Of a DNA stretch of 64,000 nucleotides, positions 43,564 to 51,510 are shown piece after piece (positions within the stretch are counted from its first letter, which is position 1; each line of letters starts with the position of its first letter). The notes under the pieces were generated by a model. The model was given only the letters and a program-made list of their open reading frames with translations, was not told the DNA's origin and searched no databases. Source of the stretch: an uncultured Anaerofilum sp. (lineage in GTDB: Bacteria > Bacillota > Clostridia > Oscillospirales > Ruminococcaceae); contig CALWZC010000001.1 of NCBI GenBank assembly GCA_944385935.1, forward strand, positions 1 through 64,000. Reading direction: 5' to 3'. The position numbers and the translations under genes were made by a program.

Positions 43564-44952
43564 ATGATTCATCGCTATAAGCTCAATGGATATAATATTG
43601 TACTGGATGTGTACAGCGGCTCGGTTCATGTGGTAGACCCTTTGGCTTATGACATCATTGGAATGTATGAAACTTCCTCTAAGGAGGAAATTACCAAAGC
43701 CATGCTGGAAAAATATGCCCATCAGCCCGATGTAACTCCCCAAGAAATTGCAGAGGTGCTGGACAGTGTAGAGCAGTTGAAAGCAGCTGGTAAGCTCTTT
43801 GCCCCGGATAAGTATGAGGGCATGGCATTTGACTTTAAGAATCGCAATACCGTGATTAAAGCTTTGTGTATGCATGTTGCCCACACCTGCAACCTGACCT
43901 GTGATTACTGCTTTGCTAGCCAAGGAAAGTACCAAGGAGAACGGGCATTGATGAGCTTTGAAGTAGGCAAACAGGCATTGGATTTCTTGATTGCCAACTC
44001 TGGAAGCCGCAAAAATTTGGAAGTAGACTTTTTCGGCGGCGAACCTCTCATGAACTGGGAGGTAGTAAAGCAGTTGGTGGCATACGGACGGGAGCAGGAA
44101 AAAATCCACAACAAGAATTTCCGTTTTACCCTAACAACCAATGGTGTATTGCTCAATGATGAGGTAATTGAATTTGCTAACAAAGAGATGCACAATGTGG
44201 TGTTGAGTTTGGACGGACGAAAGGAAGTTCACGACCGTTTGCGCCGCACAGTGAACGGAAAGGGCAGCTATGACATCATTGTGCCCAAGTTCCAAAAGCT
44301 GGTGGAAAGCCGTGGAGGAAAAGGGTATTATGTTCGTGGAACCTTTACCAAGGACAATGTAGACTTTACCAATGATATTTTCCATATGGCAGATTTGGGC
44401 TTTACTGAGCTTTCTATGGAGCCGGTAGTCAGTGCCCCTGACGAGCCCTATGCACTTACAGAGGAAGATTTGCCCAAGCTCTTTGAGCAATACGAGATTT
44501 TGGCAAAAGAAATGATTCGCCGCAAAGAGGCTGGCAATGGGTTTACCTTCTACCACTATATGATTGATTTGCAGGGAGGCCCTTGCATTTACAAGCGGAT
44601 TTCTGGTTGCGGCAGTGGTACCGAGTATTTGGCAGTTACCCCATGGGGTGAGCTGTTCCCCTGCCATCAGTTTGTTGGTGACCCTAAATACAGCATGGGT
44701 GATGTATGGCGTGGTGTTACTAACACCGAGATGCGGGAGGAGTTTAAGACCTGCAACGCCTATGCTCGTCCTGATTGTAAAGACTGCTGGGCAAGGTTGT
44801 ACTGCTCTGGTGGTTGTGCTGCCAATGCCTACCATGCTACTGGTAGCATTCGTGGCATTTATGACTATGGTTGTCAGTTGTTCCGCAAGCGTATGGAGTG
44901 TGCCATTATGATTCAGGTTGCTGAGGCAGGTATGGCGAAAAGCTCTACCTAA
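43564..44952 (+). CDS. scfB: SCIFF radical SAM maturase
   Basis: A 462-aa radical-SAM peptide cyclase that links precursor cysteine sulfurs to neighbouring residues. An N-terminal PqqD-like recognition domain (about 1-85) is followed by the 4Fe-4S/SAM motif CNLTCDYC (109-116) and FFGGEPLMNW. The C-terminal SPASM region carries auxiliary-cluster cysteines, including GGPC, GCGSG, LFPCHQF, RPDCKDCWARLYCSGGC and YGCQLF. CGGAG lies upstream of ATG 43564. Length and motifs match the SCIFF maturase family, and the precursor immediately upstream confirms it. The proposed product is a gamma-thioether ranthipeptide. Confidence 0.95.
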   Translation: MIHRYKLNGYNIVLDVYSGSVHVVDPLAYDIIGMYETSSKEEITKAMLEKYAHQPDVTPQEIAEVLDSVEQLKAAGKLFAPDKYEGMAFDFKNRNTVIKALCMHVAHTCNLTCDYCFASQGKYQGERALMSFEVGKQALDFLIANSGSRKNLEVDFFGGEPLMNWEVVKQLVAYGREQEKIHNKNFRFTLTTNGVLLNDEVIEFANKEMHNVVLSLDGRKEVHDRLRRTVNGKGSYDIIVPKFQKLVESRGGKGYYVRGTFTKDNVDFTNDIFHMADLGFTELSMEPVVSAPDEPYALTEEDLPKLFEQYEILAKEMIRRKEAGNGFTFYHYMIDLQGGPCIYKRISGCGSGTEYLAVTPWGELFPCHQFVGDPKYSMGDVWRGVTNTEMREEFKTCNAYARPDCKDCWARLYCSGGCAANAYHATGSIRGIYDYGCQLFRKRMECAIMIQVAEAGMAKSST

Positions 44953-44956
44953 AATA

Positions 44957-44989
44957 TTCCACCTTTTGAAAAAGGTGGACGAAAACTTT
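44957..44989 (+). repeat. Interspersed palindromic repeat, copy 2
   Basis: Identical over 33 bases to the reverse complement of 5803-5835; it begins 4 bases after the scfB stop codon and immediately precedes a strong terminator. Confidence 0.75.
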
Positions 44990-44995
44990 TTCATA

Positions 44996-45040
44996 CAAAA
45001 GCAAAGGAGAGGGGAATTTTCCCCTCTCCTTTGCTTTTGT
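44996..45040. terminator. Bidirectional terminator between scfB and nrdB
   Basis: About 19 bp of near-perfect stem (core GCAAAGGAGAGGGG at 45001-45014 with CCCCTCTCCTTTGC at 45021-45034), flanked by A and T runs; it serves both convergent transcripts. Confidence 0.88.
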
Positions 45041-45062
45041 GGGTGAATTTTTACAAAGAAAT

Positions 45063-46106
45063 TTAAAGGTCATCTACCAAAGCGGTACTTTTGGCATAGG
45101 CGGTACTTTTTGCCTCGAAAAAGTCGGTTTTTACCATATTTGCATTGGAGTACTGTCCAACCCATTCCATGCCCGCTGGTTCTTGTTGGTTGTCCTCAAA
45201 CAGACTGCCATAGCCCAAACCAGACCAGCGCAGATTTCCCAAATAGCGGATATAGTCGGTTACTAGCTGTTGAGTAAGGCCGGGGATTTTGTCACCAATG
45301 ACATAGCAGCCCCACGCAATTTCCTGATTGACTCCTTCAATGAGCATTTCTTTTAACATTTCAATGGTTTCTTGGTTGAAAAGTTCCGGTTGTTCCTTTT
45401 GCAGTTCCAAAAGGATTTTACGGAACAACCACAAATGTGTATTTTCATCTCGGTTGATGTAGCGGATTTCCTGAGCAGAGCCGGGCATTTTGCCGTTTCG
45501 GGCAAGATTGTAGAAAAACATAAAGCCGCTGTAGAAATAGACACCTTCCAAAATGTAGTTTGCCATCATTACTTTTAGCAATGTGTGGGCATCCTTTTTT
45601 AGTTGAAATTCGTTGTACAAATCCCCAATAAAGGTGTTTCGGCGCAAAAGATGGGGGTCTGTCTGCCACTGATAAAGGATGTCGTTTCGCTCTGTGGGGC
45701 TGCAAATGCTATCTAACATATAGCTGTAGCTTTGACTGTGAACACATTCTTGAAAGGATTGAATTGACAGACACAAATTGATTTCATTGGCAGTGATATA
45801 CTCGCCAATGTGGGGCAGGTTGGCTGTTTGGATGGAGTCCAAAAATACCAAAAAGCTAAGAATTTTGTCATAGGCAGTTCGCTCTGCCTCGGTAAGGCGG
45901 CGGTAGTCCTTCACATCCTGATTGAGGTTGATTTCTTCTGGAATCCAGAAGTTATTCATAGCTTGCCGATACCAGTCACTTACCCAAGAATAGCGCATAT
46001 TGTTAAAATCGTTTAGATTGGTGGTGTTGCCGCCAATCATCCGGCGCAGCCGTACCTCAGTATCTCCCTGAGGGTTAAACAGCGGCTTTTTTTTCAAATC
46101 GCTCAT
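45063..46106 (-). CDS. nrdB: Class I ribonucleotide reductase, beta subunit
   Basis: Small subunit that houses the metal-radical cofactor for dNTP synthesis. The 347-aa helical protein has metal ligands at Asp90 (FLDSIQ), Glu120 and His123 (QECVHSQSY), the radical Tyr127 and a later DENTHL pair. The Tyr is kept, so this is a classic tyrosyl-radical enzyme and needs oxygen or a flavodoxin-type activator. It starts 36 bp after nrdA. Confidence 0.95.
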   Translation of the reverse strand: MSDLKKKPLFNPQGDTEVRLRRMIGGNTTNLNDFNNMRYSWVSDWYRQAMNNFWIPEEINLNQDVKDYRRLTEAERTAYDKILSFLVFLDSIQTANLPHIGEYITANEINLCLSIQSFQECVHSQSYSYMLDSICSPTERNDILYQWQTDPHLLRRNTFIGDLYNEFQLKKDAHTLLKVMMANYILEGVYFYSGFMFFYNLARNGKMPGSAQEIRYINRDENTHLWLFRKILLELQKEQPELFNQETIEMLKEMLIEGVNQEIAWGCYVIGDKIPGLTQQLVTDYIRYLGNLRWSGLGYGSLFEDNQQEPAGMEWVGQYSNANMVKTDFFEAKSTAYAKSTALVDDL

Positions 46107-46142
46107 AGTGAAAAAATCCTTTCCATGGTTTTGGTGTGGGAA

Positions 46143-48653
46143 TTAAGAAGAACAGCTTTCACATTCCTCCACCTCTAGGGACTTGCTGCGAATATAGTAA
46201 ATGGTTTTTACACCACATTCCCACGCCTGCAAATAGAGGTTTAGTACCCCTCGCATGGTATATTCATTGGTAATATACAAATTCATGCTTTGGGCTTGGT
46301 CAATGTGTCGCTGGCGGATTCCAGCGGCACGAATGCTCCAGCTTTGGTCAATGAGATGGGCATTTTTATACAGCCAATAGGTGGAGGGAGAAAGGTCAGG
46401 AGCCACACGGGGCAGCATGCTTCCTTTCTTTTCCTCTAAAAAGAAGTGCTTCATAATGGGGTCTATGCCGGCGGTGGTTCCGGCCAAAATGCTGGTGCTG
46501 CTGGTGGGAGCAACTGCCAACAAGTAGGCATTTCGCATACCAGTTTGTGCTACTTTAGAGGCCAATGCCTTCCAGCGGTCACTGGTATATTGCCGGTTGC
46601 GGAAATACTCTCCACTTTCCCATTGGCTGCCTGCAAAGGTATCACAGCGGCCTTTTTCGGCGGCAAGATTGCAGCTTGCAGAAATGGCGGCAAAATTGAT
46701 GGTTTCAAAGAGTTTGTCTGCGAATTGCAGGTGTTCTTCACTTTCCCAGCGGATACCCTGCTTTGCCAACATATGGTGATAGCCGCTAACGCCCAAGCCG
46801 ATGCTTCTGTAGCGGCGGTTGGTTAATTTGGCATAGGGCAAAGGATAGAAGTTTAGGTCAATTACATTATCCAAAGCACGAACAGCAGTAGCTACAATTT
46901 CCTCTATTACCACAGAATCTTGCACAGGGATATTCCCAAGGGAGAGGCTGGCAAGATTGCACACAACAAATTCTCCGGGTTTTACGGTATTTACCACCAC
47001 GGTATCGCCGTTTTCGGTGCGAATTTCGGTGTTTAGCTGTTGAATCTCTGCCATATTTTGAGCGATTTCTGTACAGAGGTTGGAACAATAAATCATACCC
47101 AAATGGGGGTTGGGATTGGCTCGGTTTACAATGTCACGATTAAAAATAAAGGGAGTGCCAGTTTCTACAGCACTTTTTAGAATCAATCGTACCAAATCCT
47201 TAATGGAAACGGTGCGTTTTTCAATGCGGTTGTCAGCTACACAGTCTAAATACCGCCGTTGCCATTCTTCTCCCCAAAAGTCCTCCAAAGAGTAACCTTT
47301 TACACACAAAATTTGATGGGGGCACATCAAATGCCATGGGGCATCTAAATTGGTCTTTGCCAATTTCCAGAACAAATCGGGAAAGCACACAGCGGGGAAA
47401 ATATCGTGTGCCTTCATGCGGTCATCGCCGTTATTGGTGCGAAGCTGCAAAAATTCCGGCAAATCTTTGTGCCAAGCATCCAAGTATACAGCAACTGCAC
47501 CTTGACGCATGCCCAACTGGTCTACCGCTACAGCAGTATCATTGACAAGTTTAATCCAGCGGATAATTCCTCCTGCTGCCCCTTCAAATCCTCGAATACT
47601 GCTGCCACAGGCCCGCACTTTACCAAAGTACATACCCATACCGCCGCCATATTTGCTAACCTGTGCAAAATTGTCAATGCTGCGGTAAATGCCCTCCAAA
47701 CTGTCGGGAACAGTGTCAATAAAGCAACTGGAAAGCTGGTGGAAGGGCTTGCGTGCATTGGAAAGGGTTGGGGTTGCCATGGTTACTTGTAACTGGCTTA
47801 ACATATCATAGAATTTTTTTACCCAGCCCATACGGTCGGTGGTTTCGTTGAGGGCAAGATGTAGGGCAATGCCTAAAAACATTTCCTGCGGGGTTTCTAG
47901 AGGAATGTGGTTTCGGGTGTGAATGACATACCGCTTTAACAGCAAATCCAAACCGGAATAGGTAAACAGATGGTCACGCTCAGGAACCAAAAAAGTTTCG
48001 GCTTGTGCAATTTCTTGGGGAGAATATCGCTCTAAAATATAGCTTCCATATAGATTTTCGTCGGTAAGCCAGCGGATTTTTTCGTAAAGAGAGGAGATGC
48101 CCCGTTTTTTTAGATGGGGCTGTAAAGCTGTATGAAAAGAAGTAGACAAAATCCGTGCTGCCACAAATTCCCATTTAGGTGCTTCGGGGCAGGTAAGCTC
48201 TACAGCGGCTTTGGTCAAGGCGGCAAATAGTTCCTTTTGGTTCATGCCGGGCTTGGCAAAGGAAAAAAACTTTGCTCCTAAGGTTTGCAAAGAATAAAGG
48301 TTGTTGTCAAAATCCTGTTGAATTTGGCATAGACATTCCTCCAAAGCAGCGCAACCAATGGTGTCAGAAATAGAACGGCGTACAGCCCGCAATTCAGAAC
48401 GCTTTTGGCGATACAAAATATATTGTTTGGCAACATCAAAAAAGCCCTGTTCCATAAGGGTGCGTTCTACCAAGTCTTGCACCTGCTCTACAGTAGGGCA
48501 GGGTGGGAGATGGCTTTCTACAGAAAAAAGCAACTGTTCTAAAGTGTTTCGGCAGGGGCATTGTCCCATTTCTGAAAATGCCTTTTGAATAGCGGTGATA
48601 ATCTTTTCACCATTGTATGGTTCTGTTTCTCCGCTTCGTTTGATAATTTGCAT
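46143..48653 (-). CDS. nrdA: Class I ribonucleotide reductase, alpha subunit
   Basis: Large catalytic subunit, 836 aa. An N-terminal ATP-cone (residues 1-90, IIKRSGETEPYNGEKI) gives allosteric activity control. The catalytic barrel has LSSCFIDTVPDS (first redox Cys), YCSNLCTEI (Asn-Cys-Glu active site) and later TSSTSILAGTTAGIDP. The C-terminal tail ends CESCSS, the thioredoxin-reactive Cys pair. First gene of nrdAB, from the promoter at 48696-48724. Confidence 0.95.
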   Translation of the reverse strand: MQIIKRSGETEPYNGEKIITAIQKAFSEMGQCPCRNTLEQLLFSVESHLPPCPTVEQVQDLVERTLMEQGFFDVAKQYILYRQKRSELRAVRRSISDTIGCAALEECLCQIQQDFDNNLYSLQTLGAKFFSFAKPGMNQKELFAALTKAAVELTCPEAPKWEFVAARILSTSFHTALQPHLKKRGISSLYEKIRWLTDENLYGSYILERYSPQEIAQAETFLVPERDHLFTYSGLDLLLKRYVIHTRNHIPLETPQEMFLGIALHLALNETTDRMGWVKKFYDMLSQLQVTMATPTLSNARKPFHQLSSCFIDTVPDSLEGIYRSIDNFAQVSKYGGGMGMYFGKVRACGSSIRGFEGAAGGIIRWIKLVNDTAVAVDQLGMRQGAVAVYLDAWHKDLPEFLQLRTNNGDDRMKAHDIFPAVCFPDLFWKLAKTNLDAPWHLMCPHQILCVKGYSLEDFWGEEWQRRYLDCVADNRIEKRTVSIKDLVRLILKSAVETGTPFIFNRDIVNRANPNPHLGMIYCSNLCTEIAQNMAEIQQLNTEIRTENGDTVVVNTVKPGEFVVCNLASLSLGNIPVQDSVVIEEIVATAVRALDNVIDLNFYPLPYAKLTNRRYRSIGLGVSGYHHMLAKQGIRWESEEHLQFADKLFETINFAAISASCNLAAEKGRCDTFAGSQWESGEYFRNRQYTSDRWKALASKVAQTGMRNAYLLAVAPTSSTSILAGTTAGIDPIMKHFFLEEKKGSMLPRVAPDLSPSTYWLYKNAHLIDQSWSIRAAGIRQRHIDQAQSMNLYITNEYTMRGVLNLYLQAWECGVKTIYYIRSKSLEVEECESCSS

Positions 48654-48695
48654 AGAAAATCCTCACTTTTATTAGGATAGTTATTCTCTGTTAGA

Positions 48696-48724
48696 ATTAT
48701 ATATTAAATATATAGGAAATACAA
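48696..48724 (-). promoter_or_regulatory. nrdAB promoter with a palindromic spacer
   Basis: On the minus strand TTGTAT (complement of 48719-48724), 17-bp spacer, TATAAT (complement of 48696-48701). The spacer is a perfect dyad, TATATATT and AATATATA around one base (48698-48714), recalling half of an NrdR box, though not a full match. Confidence 0.65.
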
Positions 48725-48748
48725 TTGACAGACACTTCGAAAAGACTG

Positions 48749-50782
48749 TTAATTCATGGCAGTATTTTGTTCAAATAACTGTTGTACCTCATTAGCCAAA
48801 ACAGGAAGATTATCCAGCCGTGGGTCATCATGGAGAAGTGCAAGGGCATCCTGTTGGGCAGCTTTTAAGGCACGGGTATCGGTCATTAGATCGGCAAGTT
48901 TTAGGGCAGGCAAACCATGCTGCCGTTTGCCAAAGAAATCCCCCGGCCCACGGTGTTCTAAGTCATAGCGTGCAATGGCGAAACCGTCGGTGGTATGGCA
49001 TAAAAAACGCAATCGTTCCCGAACATTTTCCCCTGTATGGTCACTAACAAGAATACACCAGCTTTCTCCACCACCACGGCCAACCCGCCCGCGAAGTTGA
49101 TGTAAAGCAGAAAGGCCATATCGCTCGGCATTTTCTATCACCATCACTGTGGCATTGGGCACATCTACTCCTACTTCAATGACAGTAGTAGACACCAAAA
49201 CATCTAGCAGCCCCTCTTTGAATTCCTGCATAACAGCTTCCTTTTCCTTTGGCTTTAATTTGCCGTGCATAAGTCCAATGCGTCGATTGGGGAGAAGGGG
49301 CTGAACAATCTCCTCTAAATATCGTTTGACGGATTTTAACTGTGAGGAAGTGTTTTCTTTTTCTTCAATGAGAGGGCATACCAGATATACCTGTCTGCCC
49401 TGTGCAATTTGCTGTTCCAAAAAGCCAAACATATCCCCACGTTTTTTGGAGGTGATGGAAAAGGTTTTCACGGGAGTGCGTCCGGGAGGAAGTTCATCCA
49501 ATACCGAAATATCCAATTCTCCATAAAGCAGCAATGCCAAGGTGCGAGGAATGGGGGTGGCACTCATTACAAGAAGATGAGGCGTTTTGCCTTTTTGGGC
49601 GAGAATTTGCCGTTGGCGTACTCCAAAGCGGTGCTGTTCGTCGGTAATAGCCACCGCTAAATTGGAAAATTCTACCCCGTCCGACAAAACCGCATGGGTT
49701 CCCACCACAAGGTTTGCTTGTCCACTGGCAATGGCTGCTAGGGTTTCCCGTTTTTGTACAACTCGCATTCCTCCTGTAAGCAGGGCGGTTTGTACCCCAA
49801 AGGGTTCCAGCATTTTTTGCAATGTGGAAGCGTGCTGAGTTGCCAAAATTTCAGTAGGTGCCATAAGCACACTTTGCAATCCATTTTGAAAAGCGGCATA
49901 GATAGCGGCGGCGGCCACAAGGGTTTTGCCGCTACCAACATCCCCTTGCAATAGCCGATTCATAGGAATGGGTTTGGTAAAATCCTGCAAAATTTCGTTG
50001 CATGCCCGTTGTTGGGCAGAAGTAGGAGAAAAGGGAAGATTTTCAAAGAATGGGGTCAAATCTATGGGTTTCATTACAGGGGCGGTGGTGTGTTTGTCAC
50101 GACTGCGCAACAGCAAAAGCCCCAGTTGCAGCACCAGCAATTCCTCAAAAATCAGCCGCCGCCGTGCCGATAAAGCTTGTTCTAGGTTGGCAGGAAAATG
50201 AATGGCACGGATGGCAGCATCCTTTTGGGGTAAGCGGTAACGAGTGAGCATATCCGCTGGCAAAGGCTCTGGCAAAGGCTGTTCCATTTCCTCTAGTACA
50301 CGAGCAACACAACGCCCAATAAAGGTAGAGTTTAACCCTTCTGTTTGGGGATAGATAGGGGTAATGGGTGGGGCTCCTGTGAGAGGGTGTACCACAGGGG
50401 CTATCATTTGCCGTTTTTGAAAGCTGCCTCCAGCTTTTCCATAAAATAAATATTCCTGCCCAATTTGCAATTTTTCTGCTGTGTAAGGGTTATTGAACCA
50501 CACCAATTCCAAGGTGGCGGAATTATCGCCAGCTAACACCTTTACCATCCGTTTGCCTCCTTTTACAAGGGTTTCCCCCTGTTTGGAGTATACTTCTGCC
50601 CGAATAACACAGGTATGGTCAAAGGGAGCAGAGGCCACAGAATAGGGCTGAGAGTAGTCTACATAATCTCTGGGGTAAAAGGAAAGCAAGTCTGCCGCAG
50701 TTTCTACCCCCAAACGGGAAAAACGCTGGGCTGTTTTGGGGCCAATTCCTTTGATAAATTGAACAGGTGTGGAGAGGTTCAT
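48749..50782 (-). CDS. recG: ATP-dependent DNA helicase RecG
   Basis: Branch-migrating helicase that remodels stalled forks and Holliday junctions. The 677-aa protein has an N-terminal wedge/OB domain (about 1-150, starting with the helix-hairpin-helix-like FIKGIGPKTAQRFSRLGV), Walker A GDVGSGKT, DEQH in ITDEQHRFG, SATPIPRT, and C-terminal helicase motifs TTVIEVGVDVPNATVMVIENAER and QLRGRVGRG. It is often next to fakA in Firmicutes; here a plus-strand gene lies between. Confidence 0.96.
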   Translation of the reverse strand: MNLSTPVQFIKGIGPKTAQRFSRLGVETAADLLSFYPRDYVDYSQPYSVASAPFDHTCVIRAEVYSKQGETLVKGGKRMVKVLAGDNSATLELVWFNNPYTAEKLQIGQEYLFYGKAGGSFQKRQMIAPVVHPLTGAPPITPIYPQTEGLNSTFIGRCVARVLEEMEQPLPEPLPADMLTRYRLPQKDAAIRAIHFPANLEQALSARRRLIFEELLVLQLGLLLLRSRDKHTTAPVMKPIDLTPFFENLPFSPTSAQQRACNEILQDFTKPIPMNRLLQGDVGSGKTLVAAAAIYAAFQNGLQSVLMAPTEILATQHASTLQKMLEPFGVQTALLTGGMRVVQKRETLAAIASGQANLVVGTHAVLSDGVEFSNLAVAITDEQHRFGVRQRQILAQKGKTPHLLVMSATPIPRTLALLLYGELDISVLDELPPGRTPVKTFSITSKKRGDMFGFLEQQIAQGRQVYLVCPLIEEKENTSSQLKSVKRYLEEIVQPLLPNRRIGLMHGKLKPKEKEAVMQEFKEGLLDVLVSTTVIEVGVDVPNATVMVIENAERYGLSALHQLRGRVGRGGGESWCILVSDHTGENVRERLRFLCHTTDGFAIARYDLEHRGPGDFFGKRQHGLPALKLADLMTDTRALKAAQQDALALLHDDPRLDNLPVLANEVQQLFEQNTAMN

Positions 50783-50862
50783 GGAAAAAATCTCCTTTAT
50801 CGTGGTGATAGAACAGCAATTATATGGGTTTTATTATAGCAAATTTTTAGAAAAAATTCATC

Positions 50863-50892
50863 TTGCCACCAAAAGGACAGAGGGGGTATAAT
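50863..50892 (+). promoter_or_regulatory. Promoter of the orphan membrane gene
   Basis: TTGCCA (50863-50868), 18-bp spacer, TATAAT (50887-50892). Confidence 0.65.
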
Positions 50893-50916
50893 GGTCCTAA
50901 AGGGGGAAAGATACAC

Positions 50917-51447
50917 ATGTTACTTTTATCGTCACTTCCAATTCTTCTATTCACATTGCTTCCAGTCATTCTAGCTGTTGTTTTTTTGGTATGGTTTGGT
51001 AAAAATTGGAATAAAACTTCAAAAATGCGGAAGAAAAATGCAGAGGAACACAAATGGCGCAATGGTGGACAAACTGTTTTGGAGTGGGATTACGCAAAAC
51101 CAGAGGAACCAAGAGATTATGAATACGGGGAAATGCTGGTGCGCATTTATGGAGAGAGAAATACCGTGTGTTTCTATGAAAAAGGTATGACCATAGGACA
51201 AAGTAGAATTTCCTATGAAGATTTAGAAGATGTTTATGTGTTGCGAGAGGGCTCCCGAACAGGAACAAAAGCCCGACAAGAAGCAGATAAAAGTAGTACG
51301 GGGCTATTTTTGAAATTAAAAAACAAACAAACGTTTTGTATCAATCAGTCAAATTATAGTATTGATATTCGGGTTGCTAATATGATTCGCAAAGGATTGG
51401 GCTACTGCACTGATGAAGAAGCATATGGACCGGGAGTTCAACTGTAA
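50917..51447 (+). CDS. Membrane-anchored protein of unknown function
   Basis: 176 aa. One long hydrophobic helix (residues 2-27), then a Lys-rich stretch (KNWNKTSKMRKKNAEEHKWR) and a soluble domain of about 120 residues with alternating beta strands (EMLVRIYGERNTVCFYEKGMTIG) reminiscent of bacterial PH-like domains. Family not recognised. ATG 50917 has AAAGGGGGAAAG upstream, and the promoter at 50863-50892 rules out earlier starts. It sits on the plus strand between minus-strand fakA and recG, with its own terminator. Confidence 0.7.
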   Translation: MLLLSSLPILLFTLLPVILAVVFLVWFGKNWNKTSKMRKKNAEEHKWRNGGQTVLEWDYAKPEEPRDYEYGEMLVRIYGERNTVCFYEKGMTIGQSRISYEDLEDVYVLREGSRTGTKARQEADKSSTGLFLKLKNKQTFCINQSNYSIDIRVANMIRKGLGYCTDEEAYGPGVQL

Positions 51448-51460
51448 TACTTACAAAAAG

Positions 51461-51494
51461 AATGCACCACAGCAAGGGCTGCGGTGCATTTTTG
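51461..51494. terminator. Terminator between the orphan gene and fakA
   Basis: AATGCACC and CAGC (51461-51473) pair with GCTG and GGTGCATT (51478-51490) with one mismatch, then T residues. It probably serves both directions. Confidence 0.85.
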
Positions 51495-51510
51495 CATTAT
51501 TAAGAAAAGA

